Assembly (NCBI GenBank): GCA_008973525.1
Contig: WACJ01000069.1
Coordinates: 1,166,974-1,230,973 of the forward strand
Length of the DNA stretch: 64,000 bases
Source of the DNA: Stenopsyche tienmushanensis
Taxonomy: Eukaryota; Arthropoda; Insecta; Trichoptera; Stenopsychidae
Reading direction: 5' to 3'
Shown piece by piece: positions 1-11,989 of this stretch. The notes beneath the pieces are model-generated. The model was not told the origin of the DNA. It searched no databases and saw only the letters and a list, made by a program, of their open reading frames with translations. Made by a program: the position numbers and the translations under genes. How positions within the stretch are numbered: position 1 is the first letter of the stretch; each line of letters begins with the position of its first letter.

Positions 1-2365
1 GACCATTGAAGATGTTGAGCAGGATGCGACTTTCCTTGTCATCTGTTAATGAAAGATCTGAAAGACAGCAGAAAGGAAGTCTTCGAATATGAGGTTGTTC
101 TAAAATAAAAATGAAAGAAAAAACAGAAATAGAAAATAATAAAAAAACATTACTTAGCAATACTTTACAATTAGCCGAGTCTTTTCATAATATTTTTGAA
201 AAAAAAATTGATATACGAAGATACGTAACTATGATGTTAAGTGGGCCAACATCATAGCAATAAGATTGTCCTATGCAAAGAATCATTAATTTTGTTTACG
301 TTTGTTGATTATTGTAGTTCAGAAGTTAATAGAATTCCATTGAAACAAAACGTCTTCGTTTGGATCATTGCGAAAGGCGCCCGACGTTAATGAGTTAAAT
401 TAGAAGTAGACACGATTTGTATTGTGAGAAAAACGATTACGACATTTTGCATGTATATTTTTAAAAAAATAATAATAAAAAAGTTGAAGTAAACGAGGGC
501 TTAAACTGTATAACATTCTTGCAATACCTAAGCATTAAGGAATTTCTTTTGTAAATCAATGGTGTATTTATACTCTTCCGTCCCGAAAATATTGTAATTT
601 TGGCTTAATAACCGCTGATTTAAGTTATGATATATAAATTTGAGGGCAGTTTGCATAATGTGATGTTATAAGGTTTTTATAAAAGTAGGTTGCGTGTGAG
701 GCGATTTGTCTCGCCCTCCTATTTTCCATCACGTGCTATGGTGTGAATTTGTATGCACATCAGTACATAAATTTGCCGGGAGGGTGCAGTACGCTACTTG
801 CACTTAAGAATTAATTATTTTCTGCAAACAACTATAGCCAGTCATATGTGTGTGGTTTAAGTGCATCCTGCATCCAGATTTGAGGGGATTTAGACGACAC
901 ATGAAGTAAATCCCCCCTATGAATAGAACGCACCTATACGACGTCGAACACATGGCGGTTAAGGGTGAAAAATACGCATTTATAACAGTAATTATTTTGA
1001 TGGATTCAATGCATTAAATATTTGAATAATTTCATATGGGAATTTCAATTGGATAATTGGGCTATTATGGACAATTTTCGGATGGGCTAAGTGAAAGAAA
1101 AATGTTGGGAAACATCCAAGAGGGCATTCCATGCTACGGTCTAAAAGTAGACAATGTGAATATGTCGAAAGTATTTGATGGCAGACGTTTAGCTCATAAG
1201 AACCGGGTCACTGTTACAAAGTCAAGGTGAAATTGAACCCAAACACTAATTTTGTATCATTACGATTTTTTCCGCCTTCTTTGGTGGGATCGAACGGGTC
1301 GTTTATCACACTCGAGCGCATAAAGAACAATAAAAAAATAACTAATGGCTCATCGGTACGAAGAAAGCTCGGAATGTAAATATTGTTATTAGCATTGTTA
1401 TTATGTGTGTTTATTCTTTTTTGTTGAGCTCGCTGAAGAGTCTTGGCAGACCATCAATATGACCGATATCAATACGGGAGATCAAATTATTCATAGCATG
1501 GTTGTACGACCATGACGATATGGCCGTCCTCACATGGACTTGGCAGTATAGCCTTCGGCAGGTGTGAGAGATTCGAATCGAAGACCATCTTGTAATATAT
1601 TCGCACTACATAACAGGCAAAAAGGCTTTATCCAGTGTTTGATCCGACGATGCAATATGACCCAGAAGTCCCTTTATCGGCGACCTCTGCATACATTATG
1701 ATTAAATCGATGCTCGAGTATCCATTATATAAGTTCCGGCTGAGAACTATAATGAATTTGGAAGCAATCTAGGAATAGATATACTAGCCTTATGAAATAT
1801 ATAAATATTATTTCAAAACATAATTTTGATAGAATGCACCAAAGCAATATTTTATTATTAGTTGAAATAGAAGCTAACAAGAAGCATGGATTGAATATAA
1901 TCAAAAATAAGCCTCAGAATATTTGTAATGCTATGTGAACAGTAAATAAGACTGATTAATGTTAGACTGATTATATAAATTTCTATTTAATTTTATAGAT
2001 ATTTGCATAAAGTATAGATTAAGACAATACAAACGCAAAAAAATATCAGCTTGTACAACAATGCAGAAGGAGAAAAGGGAAAAAGCATATTTCATGGTTG
2101 AAAAATCTGCCCTGATGGTTCAATAAAGTTCAAAACAATTTAAATAAATTACTCGCATAGTAGTTAGAATAAAACTTTGTATATTTATTAACAAATTTTT
2201 GATTCATCATAGCGTCATTTGATAATTTTTCTCTCCTTCCACCCACGATGTATAAATTAAGGGTGCCTAACCTTTTTTGCCTTGGGAGCTATTTTTCAAT
2301 TTAAAATTTTTTCGGGATTGACTTCTAGTATGATTCTTATAGGAATTTCATCTAACACTCTAAAT
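1..2365. other. AT-rich non-coding DNA, no gene seen
   Basis: No open frame of note and no transposase motif is visible. A box-B-like GATTCGAATC lies near 1570-1580 without a convincing tRNA fold. A stretch at about 660-960 is somewhat richer in GC and complexity. Near 2261 the string GGGTGCCTAACC followed by a T-run resembles the end of some hAT-like elements, but no partner end was found. Confidence 0.5.
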
Positions 2366-2963
2366 CAGTGTTTCTAAACCGGTGCACCGCGAGCTTATTA
2401 CAAGTGCACCGCGAAAAAATTGGTAAAAACGAAAAATTCTGCAAAACAGTGAAAACCGATAAAGTCGTTGGCGAAATTATGAAAGTCAACGAAAGAGTTA
2501 ATGTAATATTGAATTAGCCAAATCAATTGCGCGTATGTTAACCGTTTAACGTAGACTTTGAGTATTCTACGCCTCGCAGCCGCAATCTGTTCAAAGTGGA
2601 GTAAATAAACATGCTGTGGAGAAACAATCGTCTTTGAAATCCAGCACCATCACCCTGTGGAATCCTTCCCGTCAACGTTACGGGAGACGCGGCAGTCGCA
2701 GGCCGTCAGAAGCTCTATGAATGGAGGTAACTGGGACTGGTCGACAGAAACAGGACGAATTTATTACCAAACGAAATCGTGAATCAGACCAAAATATTGA
2801 TGACACAGGGAGTACAAGTGAAAGAAGTAGTGACGATACTACTAGACATCATACGTCTCATACAAAAGAAAATGTATCCAGTAAAATCAGAAAAAATAAT
2901 CAACAATATTCTGAAGAATATTTATGTTTCGGTTTTACGTATTTTTACGCATTATGTATTTAA
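2366..2963 (+). pseudogene. hAT (ZBED-type) transposon 5' end with transposase N-terminal remnant
   Basis: The stretch opens with CAGTGTTTCTAAACCGG, which has the form of a hAT terminal inverted repeat, and continues into GTGCACCGCGAG-type sequence common in such ends. The frame at 2721-2963 encodes a polar, charged N-terminus and then KNNQQYSEEYLCFGFTYF. That resembles the start of ZBED/FAM200-like hAT transposases, where a KxxRxYxEEYxxxGFT segment precedes the BED zinc finger. The frame stops right after it, so the zinc finger and catalytic part are missing. A hAT C-terminus on the same strand lies at 6005-6381. The two could be ends of one copy split by later insertions, but I could not find the matching 3' terminal repeat. 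The hAT assignment is moderate; loss of function is clear. Confidence 0.55.
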
Positions 2964-3520
2964 CTCAAAGTATGAGTATATTTGAAAACTTCGGTATTTC
3001 GGATTGATATTGCGCTATTCGAAAGACTTACCTAAAACAAAGAATTTAAACATCCATTAGACCAAATATTTTGTGTGTAAATTTTAGATGACAAATTAAA
3101 TGATAGCTCAAATTTATCTTGTAAATCTTATTATCCTTACCTGAGAGCTCTTACTGCATGAATTTTGAAGTCCTGGACACCTTTGAAATTTGGTTCACCA
3201 GCAGTTTTTTGAACCACACTGTACAATTTTTCACAACGTCCATATAAACTTAAGACTATTGATTAATCAAGGCTGGTCGATTTCGTAATCAAACAATTGC
3301 GGATTGCTTTTATATTAAACACGATTTCATACCTGAAATTAAATATTTGACACATTTTAGTCCAATTATTTAGCTGATGATATATTTTTAAAATGATATA
3401 TGATGTATTTTCTTTAATCTAAAGAAAAATTGATGCTTAATGAAGCTTTTAGCTATGAAATGCTAAACGAATCACTTCCGAATATCGTATTTTACACATA
3501 CATTTAAATGTTAGTCGTGA
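2964..3520. other. AT-rich DNA, nothing recognised
   Basis: No motif or repeat stood out. It may be decayed hAT interior, but no hAT residues can be read. Confidence 0.4.
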
Positions 3521-4740
3521 CTTTAAAAAAATGATACAAAAATCGGACCTAAATCCTACATCTTAAAATAGACATCTTGATTTTCCAATCCACTATGAGT
3601 ATTATTTCCGATCTGTGTTCTTGAAATTTCAATGCAATTGTTCAACATTAAACATTTCGATAATAAGCCTAATAATCAGTGATGTAGTGCTAAATTAAAA
3701 AGTCTGGGAGCGCTGATTAATTATAATATTTCAGTACCCCCTCCCCTACCAGCAGTGATACAATTTTCGCACCAAGTTTCCAACCAAACGGTTTTCAATT
3801 TAACCAATTTAAGTTAAAATAAATTTTAAAAAATTACAATATATATTATGCAAAATTTCCAAATCGTTTAGAAAAAAGTGTGGGAGCGCCGACCCCACGC
3901 GCCCCCGCCCCACTACACCACTGCTAATAATCGTATTACAATATACTTAAAAACTATGACTACTTGCCTCAATATTTTAGCTGCATGACGATCAGGATAC
4001 AGTCTGGAACATGGATCACATTCTGGAACGGCACAACACTCTGTGTATTAAAAAATATCACTTAACATACGCACATGCACATCCTAACCTGTGAAAATAA
4101 AATATAGCTCTGCACCGAATATTGTTGCATAACATAAACTCGACGCCTAAACTGGACGGACAAATTGAAACGCATTTATGATAAATTATTAATATTTATA
4201 AGAAAAACTATTTTTTAAAAATCATGGGATTAAATAAGCTGCTGCGATATATTCGCAAAAATATTATTTTTCAAAAAAAATCACCATCCTTTTCGTTGCA
4301 TAAATATATTATTTTTTAATGAATTTCAAATTTGATAAAAATATTTTTGGGAATATATCAAAAGAGCTCATCTCAGAGAGAATCTCATGCATCCTTTCAA
4401 TAGTTTTTCATAATAATTTACATTTAGTATTAATACATTTATATTCGTACGCTCAGTTGAGCCGTCGAATTCTAGGCGACAATCAGTGCGTGTTCGGCTC
4501 TTAGGTTATACGGTTTGGCTTAATCGTCAGAGGGATATATCTTAATAAATAAAGTGCAGTGTTGTTCCAGAATGCGTCCCGTACTCCAGGATCTATCCTG
4601 AACGTCATGCAGCGTCGATACTCAGGCAAGTGTTCTTAGTTTTTTAAGTGTTTTGTACTGCGACTTATAGTAAATTGGAGGTCCTTGATGTCTATTTTAA
4701 GATGTAGGATTTAAAGCCGATAAATTATGTTTTTTTTAAA
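3521..4740. repeat. Long imperfect inverted repeat (foldback-like remnant)
   Basis: The left arm (about 3521-4050) reappears reverse-complemented in the right arm (about 4550-4740). Matching blocks include AAATCCTACATCTTAAAATA at about 3552-3571 against its complement at about 4693-4712. Others are GCTGCATGACG followed by TCAGGATA at about 3980, and CATTCTGGAAC at about 4020, all in the same order in both arms. The left arm is longer because a hAT MITE (3677-3923) was inserted into it, and it has a further unmatched stretch beside the MITE. The loop (about 4051-4549) shows no recognisable coding. This looks like the ends of an old DNA transposon, but the terminal bases are too eroded to name a superfamily. 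Confidence 0.7.
3669..3931. mobile_element. hAT-type MITE with perfect 8-bp target duplication
   Basis: The element runs 3677-3923 (247 bp). It begins CAGTGATGTAGTG and ends CACTACACCACTG, which are near-perfect inverted ends. It is flanked on both sides by CTAATAAT (3669-3676 and 3924-3931). An 8-bp duplication with CAG...CTG termini is the hAT signature. It has no coding capacity, so it depends on a transposase supplied elsewhere. Inside, a block containing TGGGAGCGC is repeated directly near each end. The exact TSD and matching ends suggest it is younger than the inverted repeat it interrupts. Confidence 0.92.
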
Positions 4741-4914
4741 GCCACGATAACCTTTTGATTTTATTGTCACAATAGACTCTTACATAGAGTGCGGAATAAG
4801 ATGTCGATGGTTGAATACAGTAGGATGGTTTCAATGGGTATCTGATGAGCTGTGCGCCTGGTCGTGGCGGAATCTTCAAATCGTCATGCAGTCTGACCGC
4901 CGAGGAAAGATTCA
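4741..4914. other. Short spacer between inverted repeat and RTE tail
   Basis: It lies beyond the (TGA)n tail of the RTE copy, so it is flank or 3' sequence of unknown origin. Open frames here carry no recognisable motif. Confidence 0.35.
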
Positions 4915-4936
4915 TAATCATCATCATCATCATCAG
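4915..4936 (-). repeat. (TGA)n tail of the RTE copy
   Basis: A run of ATC triplets on the plus strand, TGATGA on the minus strand, marks the 3' end of the RTE insertion. Similar tails end the two SINE copies at 52.6 and 57.0 kb. Confidence 0.75.
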
Positions 4937-5960
4937 TCTGTGTTCGTCCACCGTTGAACGCATGATTCTTCATCCCTCTCGATCCTCCGCTTTCCGCATC
5001 CAGCTTCATCCTGCTATTCTTTCGATTTCGTCAGTCTTACAGGGGTCTCCACTCCAACACTTTTCTTCCCCATCGACCGTCGTTTCTTCGACAAATTTGT
5101 CTCCCCCATTGCCACTTAAGTGTGTCAATTCTTTCAGTAACGTCTACTACTCGAGTTCTTCTTCGAATATCCTCGTTTCTGATTCTATATTATAAAGACA
5201 CTCCGAGCATAGATCTCTCTATGGCACGCTGGGAAAACTTTATTCTGTGTAAAATGCTTGATATTAGATTCCACGTCTTCGCGAGTTAACACTGGGATGA
5301 TGCGTTGGTTAAATGCTGCCATCCCAGTGGTATTCGTCTGTCAATTTCTGTTGAGATGTATTACTTGTCCCAGATAAGCGTATTCATTTTTAACCTCAAT
5401 TTGTGTTCCCCCAATGGATATCGCCCCGAAGGTCTGAGAATTGTGACTATTTATCATGGCTTCGATTTTATCCATGTTCATTTTCAGACAAATTTTACTT
5501 CGACACTTCGTTTAGGTCTTGGAGCATGTCTTGAAGCTTTTCAGACGATTCGGCTATTAATACTATGTCACAATTTCTCCACTTGTGTGTTGTCAATACT
5601 GTGTCGGCACTTTTTCCAAGATAGCAGTTTAAACACATCTTCCAAAGCGTTTATGATAAGCTTAGGAGATAGTTTATATTACAGCGTTGTAGTGAGTCTA
5701 AAACTGCCCAAGAAAGACAGTGGCTGATTATATTTGTCGGTTTTCTGGATGATTTGTCTTAGTATGTGGGTATGTTCGATGATACTAAAACCTTTTCTAA
5801 ATCCAGCCTGTTCTCGAGGTTGAAATTTGTCAAATCGATCTGCCAGCCTATTAGTTTTAACTCTAGAGAATACTTTATATATATATATGGGAGAGAAGCG
5901 AAATTGGACGATAGTTCTTAAGCAATGAATTGTCTCCTTTTTTAAAAAGTATTACACTCC
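4915..5960 (-). pseudogene. RTE-clade LINE, degenerate reverse transcriptase 3' half
   Basis: Read on the minus strand, a decayed reverse transcriptase can be followed in order. First comes REQAGFRKGFSIIEHTHILR with QIIQKTDKYNQPL (about 5830-5735), the RT fingers/palm region of RTE-type endonuclease-reverse transcriptases. Next is a damaged ALEDVFKLLSW block, then SEKLQDMLQDLNEVSK, LKMNMDK and EYAYLGQVI (about 5560-5360), the region after the active site. Last come RAIERSMLGVSL and RIRNEDIRRRTRV...LKWQWGRQICR...DGRWGRKVLEWRP (about 5240-5045), the typical RTE C-terminus. The FADD catalytic block is not recognisable and there are several frameshifts and stops, so it is dead. It ends in a (TGA)n tail at about 4915-4936, usual for RTE insertions. 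The endonuclease domain is absent, as expected for 5' truncation. Confidence 0.85.
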
Positions 5961-6004
5961 AGGCCAGGCTAGATGGAAAAACGCTTTGAAATTAAATATT
6001 TATT

Positions 6005-6381
6005 TTGAATTTAAACGTTTTTTCCCTTTATTTGGAATATTTCTTTTGCAATTTCCTAAAAAAATCCTACGAACTTATTGAGTATTATGGTGTAGAAATT
6101 AAATATAATTTCGATATTGATGAATATGAAAACTTATGTAAAAATAAAATATGCCTCCATTATATCCGAATATGTGGAAAATTATATTTAATTTATTGAT
6201 ACTCTTCCCTACCTCATATATTGTTGAATCAGGTTTTAGTCTTCTTAATCGTATTATGATCAAACAGAGAATCCGTTTGAATATTTCCGAAAGAGGAGAC
6301 CTTCGTTTGTTCCCTGCGAAAATTGAACCAAATATCAAATATTTAGTTTCGCAGCATCAACCTCAAGGATCTCATTCATAA
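6005..6381 (+). pseudogene. hAT transposase C-terminal remnant (ZBED/FAM200-like dimerisation region)
   Basis: The frame 6151-6381 reads FPTSYIVESGFSLLNRIM, then RIRLNISERGDLRL, then EPNIKYLVSQHQPQGSHS and a stop. This matches the hAT C-terminal dimerisation domain of ZBED/FAM200-type transposases, whose conserved core is FPxSYxVExGFSxxxxLxxKxRxRLxIxxRGDLRL. The frame just upstream (6005-6150, including LIEYYGVEIKYNFDIDEYEN) may be the decayed preceding part, in another register. The catalytic core is absent. It lies on the same strand as the hAT 5' end at 2366, so one element broken by later insertions is possible. Confidence 0.8.
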
Positions 6382-6392
6382 TTAATTAAAAG

Positions 6393-6441
6393 TAATTTCA
6401 ATAGACTCCATACTTTTGTAATGTAGATTCTATTGAAATTA
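6393..6441. repeat. Short hairpin after the hAT C-terminus
   Basis: TAATTTCAATAGA (6393-6405) pairs perfectly with TCTATTGAAATTA (6429-6441) across a 23-base loop. It lies 12 bases past the hAT stop codon. It could be a subterminal inverted repeat or chance in AT-rich DNA. Confidence 0.5.
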
Positions 6442-9071
6442 ATTAAATATTTCATAAGAATAGTAAATAAGTTTAAAAAAAATTGTAGGAATGCTCTGCA
6501 ATAAAATTAATGCTAATAACGTTTCATATGTAAGTTATCCTAATTTATTTATTATTACATATTGAATAGGTAAATTTCTTAAAAATATATTTAATATTTT
6601 AATATTTTCGGTAATGTTTTAATGATTTAAATTAAAAAATATTTTGACAAAATTTTGCAAGATAAATATATTTTTTTTTAAATGTAACGACGAGATTCAT
6701 CTGAATAGAAGTACAATCTAGACGAAATTGCCTAGGGTTCAGTACTTCATATTTTGCATTTCAATTTAGTACTCCACTTAGCGAGAGATTTTACGGTTCT
6801 TATCTGGAGTTGGGTGCTGCAAATTCCGGTGATGGCCCTGGAAATGGTCATGAGATTTTCTACTTAAAAGCTTAGCACTGTATGAAATTCAGCATCGAAT
6901 TCATACTCTCAATGGGATGCTGTGTATTTGTAACGCAACTGTCGCATATTTATAGGCGTACTGATCGATGTATATACATATGAGAGTAACAAAATAAAAA
7001 GTTGACTATTTCTGATTTGAAATAACGTGAAAGATATCGAGAAACCAATCACCAGTTGTGTCATGGATACCATCAGTCATATCCCATTACACTTTGCTTT
7101 TTCCGCTAGAAATACCTGAGGCAGATTTCCAATTACGTTCATCTCGATGGAGACCCAGACTTTGCTGTTTTCTTTCTTCCACGTTCATATACGTGTACGA
7201 GAGCAGGTTTTTATGGACTGAAAATACGAAAGTCTGAAATATGAGCATCGTTGCTTGTGTAATACATTTTTTTATGGAGAAAAGTATATCAACCAAAATG
7301 GATACAGATAAGGAACCCAAAAATATCAATATTAATATGACGTCGAAAAGCTTGTTATAAAATATCGAAATATCCGATAAGATTCCGATCAGATTTTATT
7401 TTGTTTATAATGTTATTTTAACACAATAATTGCGGGCGCACTTCGCTTGCGACTGCGCGTTGTCGCAGACAATGTTTGGGTGTAGTTTTGTAAAAATAGT
7501 TTTAGTAAGTTTTCATAACTTTCTTTCAAAAAATACAAAAAAGACATCGCGTTTTTTAGCTTATGCTGATCAAAACACAGTGTAATCTATAAAAATATGC
7601 TTCCCACATGAAAACATCAGCCATCATAACACACGTTTATATACTTTCCGCAGTTAATGTGTTAATAGCTATTATATGATTTTGCAATATTTAATTTCGT
7701 TCAGTCATATTCGGTGTTAAAAGCATTATTAGCGGAGAAGCCCGCTTAAGAGTTTCTTTTAAATTAGCTTTTAACACATAATAATCCGTGTCCAATGTAT
7801 ATTTATAATGAAAATGTCGGTAACTAATTTAAAATGTTTATAATCGTAGAAAGTGCTATTGAAAGATAGAGTGAGAGACATTTAAACAGAAAAACGTTCT
7901 CACGTCAACAAGAGGCCATTCTCACTTTCACTTCTCTTTCCGTCAAATTATCACACATCAATGGCCCCTTGTCCGAATGCGAACAGCCTCAATAAAGGCA
8001 TTGGTAAGTCTTGCGTAATGTCCAATTAGAGACCATTAATAATAATCTCCAGGCCGAATCGCAAAGACTAAGACAAATAAGACCGCCGCTGGAACATATT
8101 AAACTTTATGCAACGAATAGAAAGCTAGAGTCTGAATATGCACTTCGATCTAATTACTTTCACGTATCGCCACATATCTGATCGGGCCTGGAGGAGAGTG
8201 TGTTAATTATTTTTTGGAACAAAGAGCAGCCTCGTATTCCACCATTTACATAGTCGTCGAGTGAATTTTCGCCTGGAATAGGGACGGCAGAGTCCCGGGA
8301 TATCTCTTGCATGCGCCGTAAATTGCTGGAAGTAATCATATGTGCACACATCAGGGCTGCAAAACTAATGGCCCCGGGGCGAGCGACAAACTCGACTTTA
8401 TTAGTTTTCTCGCAAGTGCAGGAGTAAATTGTCTCAGAAAAATGTCTCAGTGTATAAAATATAAAAGCAATATCAACATTATATACAGAAATATTAAATT
8501 CACATGCATGAAATGCACGAAACAATTTTTTAAGCTGGGATGAAATATTCATGAGCTGTAATGGAGCAAACTTTAGTTTTACATGGATTCTATTTTCGAC
8601 GTTTTCCAGCAGTGTTTATATGTAAAACATCATCATTAATTTATTAATACTGTGCTAAAAAAACACCCGAGCGCTACTATGATATGTATTTTGTACACTA
8701 TATCTAATTCTAAAAAAATCTGAACCCAATATCTATTATATTTCATATCGATATTCCCATTATTAGAGTCAAGTTGTAGTAAATACATCATAATCAAGGA
8801 AAAGTTAATCAATGATTTTGATTTAAACTTTGTTTTCAATTTCGTATACACCAATATATTAATAACTAACTCTTATCTCGTCTGATTTTTTTTATCCCCT
8901 TATGGAAACAAGATGGTTTTCACTGAAAATATGGGTTTAATTTTTAAAAATTTTCCTCCATGTTTTTTTCTTTTAAGGAAGGCTTTATGAGCGTTATTAT
9001 GCTGTAAAATTGCGATTGAAAAAATCGTTACGATCCATTTTTTGTCTTCAGTGATAATTTGCGAGAAAAAA
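6442..9071. other. AT-rich non-coding DNA
   Basis: No recognisable gene. Patches of higher complexity occur at about 7430-7500 (GC-rich, TTCGCTTGCGACTGCGCG), at about 7870-8050 (with a GGTAAGT donor-like site near 8002), and at about 8160-8550. The last has a 130-codon minus-strand frame with no familiar motif. These could be conserved non-coding DNA. Confidence 0.4.
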
Positions 9072-9365
9072 ATCTAATATATAAAAATGAATTGGGTTTT
9101 GTTCGTTCGAAATGCGCTGCCATACCGTTCATCGAATTGTGGTAAAACTTCGTTCACTTATTGTTGAAGATTTTGCAAGTAATATAGGCATAGTTTAATA
9201 TATAAAAAATAATATTTGTTTGTCCGTATTTAATACGAGGCCATACCGTTCATTCGATTGCAATAAAACTTTGCCAACTTATTATTTGCACTTTTTCAAA
9301 TAATATAGGTATAGTACAATTAATTTACAGTAGATCTTATATATAAAAATCAATGTTTGTTCATA
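9072..9365 (+). mobile_element. Tandem Helitron-like 5' ends (about 2.2 copies)
   Basis: The segment TCTAATATATAAAAATGAAT...GTTCG...GCCATACCGTTCAT...AAAACTT...TTATTG...AATATAGGCATAG is followed about 125 bp later by a second diverged copy (from about 9196). A third start, TCTTATATATAAAAATCAAT, lies near 9336. The same 5' block opens the elements at 19934, 25030 (minus) and 54879. A TC start without terminal inverted repeats or a target duplication is how Helitrons and Helentrons begin. No 3' end is seen here, so these are truncated ends that landed in or beside each other. Confidence 0.65.
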
Positions 9366-10340
9366 TTTATAATAAAACCAACAAACAATATTTTTAAAAT
9401 TATTATACAACATTAATAACATTAATCACTTAATAATCGGATTTTAGTTAGAAAGACATTTTTTAAAATATTTTATTTGAAAATAATTCCCAAGTAATAT
9501 TAATACGCTCGGGCAAAACACTCTGAACAAGGAGAAATCAGTTTTGCCCGATTGAAATTTACAACTCCGTGCCCGAATCATGCTCGGGTTAAGCTGTTAA
9601 GTTTAAATAGTTGGATATTGATGATATGCAATATGAAATCTACTTAGTCATAGTTAAAATGAGTAGAGAGATAGATAAAAGCTCTCGCTGGCTTATTGAA
9701 ACGAAAACGCGGAAGTAATGTCTCTTGTAGGCTTTAAAGACGTAAATGTGCTTATGAATTATTCATGATGATGATATCCCCATTGTTGAATTAAAAACGA
9801 GTGTATTATCAATCAAAAGCTCGCGTAATGCACCGAAAGCTTTCAATTAAAAGATAAGTGTCGGCAAAGCTCGAATAACGAGTTCGCAAAGCTTCCTCAA
9901 GCCGTCGGTTGCCGATTCCGTGCAGCTTGCTGTCCACACATTTTAGCCACTCGTCTGCGGATCTGTTTGTATATGGACGGTCACGTTCTTACAAAACCCA
10001 TGTCCTGTGTGCCTGAAGCTCACAGTAATCACATCTTCATCACCACTAATGGAGGATTACTACCACGCAGGGTGTGCCTCGTGAGGAGCTCGTATGTAAA
10101 TTTGCCCATCGTCAATATTGGTCCGGAGACCTTTAATTGAGATGACGATGCCACACGATCTATTTATATTCATCGGCCCATTTATATTCATCAATCTACC
10201 ACCGCGGCCAATTAAGAAGGAATCTGCTGGACCTTGGGCATGGACGCGCCATTATATTTTTAATTTGCGCTTTTAATATTCAATAGGGTTGCTTTAAGTG
10301 GCTGCCTGTGTATTTTTGCAGGCAAAGCAACAATGACCTG
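9366..10340. other. Gene-free stretch with a GC-richer, complex patch
   Basis: From about 9840 to 10340 the sequence becomes less AT-rich and contains homeobox-type TTAATTG/CAATTAA cores and a doubled ATTTATATTCATC near 10165 and 10180. No frame reads as protein. This is a candidate conserved regulatory region, by inference only. Confidence 0.3.
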
Positions 10341-11988
10341 ATGGATTTGCTGGTCTTTGTTCATCGACTTCCATGCCGATAGAGCGTGTAAAATCATAAT
10401 TTTCAAAAAGATAAAAATGAAAACGTACATAACATAAAAGCAATCATCGGATGAATTTAAAAGGATAGTTGCATTCGTGTGAAGATCAAAAACATCACAG
10501 ATGCTTTAATGCATCGAGATGACTTGCTGTTTATATCCATTCAATCGGTTTCATCACACTCATTGTTTCATCAACCAATTAAGATCCCCAATGATATTTC
10601 CATCATCAAGTTTTTTCTGGCTTATCGATTGATATCAAGCTTCCTTTTTTTGAACCGCTGTAAAAAGAAGTAACATCCGACATCAGGCGATGCTTCTATG
10701 CTTAGAGGAATACAAAAGGCTTGTTACCTTTTGTGGGATGTTCAAGGTGTCCGATCTGAATTCGTAGGTGTTGGAGGATAAAAAAGTAAAAAGCTCCAAA
10801 ATTTCGCTAAGCGAATCGTAAACGTTTTGACCGCATTATGTTAAACAAAATAGCAGAAATTTCTTTTGGCAAAACGGAATGTGATTCTGCGGCCTGCTTT
10901 TGTCTTGCGTTTGTTAAATTTTCGTCATAAACTCTACCTGATATGATGCTTTAAACGAAATAAATTTTACATTGTTAAAAAATCGAAATCATCAAGATAT
11001 TGTATTAGAATTTCTAAAAAAGCTATTATATATATTACAAATAGAAAATTTGGATTTATCAAAATCAAATGATCAATTTGAAATACTTTCAATCATCTAA
11101 TATTTTTGGCAGTGTGAATATTATACAGATTGCTTAAACTTGAACCATAATAATCAAAAAAGGATACAATAATTGAGACACCATATACATAATATATATA
11201 TGAAGTGTTGAATAATTTAGTAAAAATAGCCATTACCATAGTCGTCCTTTTTTGCTGATGATGCTATCATAGCAATAAATATGATTCACGCGTGCTCAAT
11301 CAATTTATGACACAAATCGCGGAAAAAAATTGTTCCAGTTGCCTCATAGCTATTATGTTGGGTGCAGTTTTGGGAACGCCCCGGCCAAAATTTACACACG
11401 TCATGTATGCCTACATGGAAAATTGTGGTGTAGATGTTTTTTGGGTCGGTATTTGTGTTCTTGGTTTTGTACCGAAAATGTTTTATTCAACGCGTCACCA
11501 CATCTTTTGGACAGAGGTACGTCGTTAGTCGCTTCACTAGTAAGTTGCATTTTATATGAGCTTGAAAGCTCGACACATGCATACGAAGCTACGCCGCCTT
11601 TGAGATGGATCGACCCCACTGTTTTATTTGAATTTTATTAACCGTTTGATTTTCAATAAAATAATTCATGGCTAGCAAATTTGAAAGCGAAGAGTTGCTC
11701 GAGCAGAATCGCTTTTCGTATGAAATCTTTTTGCTTTTTGGGAAGGTTTCTATGTAAACTTTAATGCACAGGGGCCGGAAGCTTTCAGTTTAATATTCTT
11801 ATACAGAACTTGTGAATGAATTAGGTATGGAACACGTCAAAAACATGGAGATATGGTGTCTCATGAATAAGAAGATGATAGTCAAGCATAGATGCAATGA
11901 TAAAACAACATCATAATACTCTATTAGCTTCTATATCGTTAATACATCTTCAAAATAGAAGCTATTTTCAATTTCAAATTCACCATAG
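10341..11988. other. AT-rich non-coding DNA
   Basis: No gene or transposon motif recognised. Overlapping frames of 60-103 codons at 11292-11641 occur in three registers and show no family motif, so they are treated as chance. Confidence 0.45.
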
Positions 11989-11989
11989 A

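Noticed and set aside
1540..1590. tRNA gene from GATTCGAATC
   Set aside because: No acceptor stem or box A at proper spacing.
5305..5727. 140-codon plus-strand frame
   Set aside because: It is the antisense of the degenerate RTE reverse transcriptase, whose motifs read on the minus strand.
8160..8552. 130-codon minus-strand frame
   Set aside because: No domain, and opposing frames overlap it. Kept only as a possible conserved patch.
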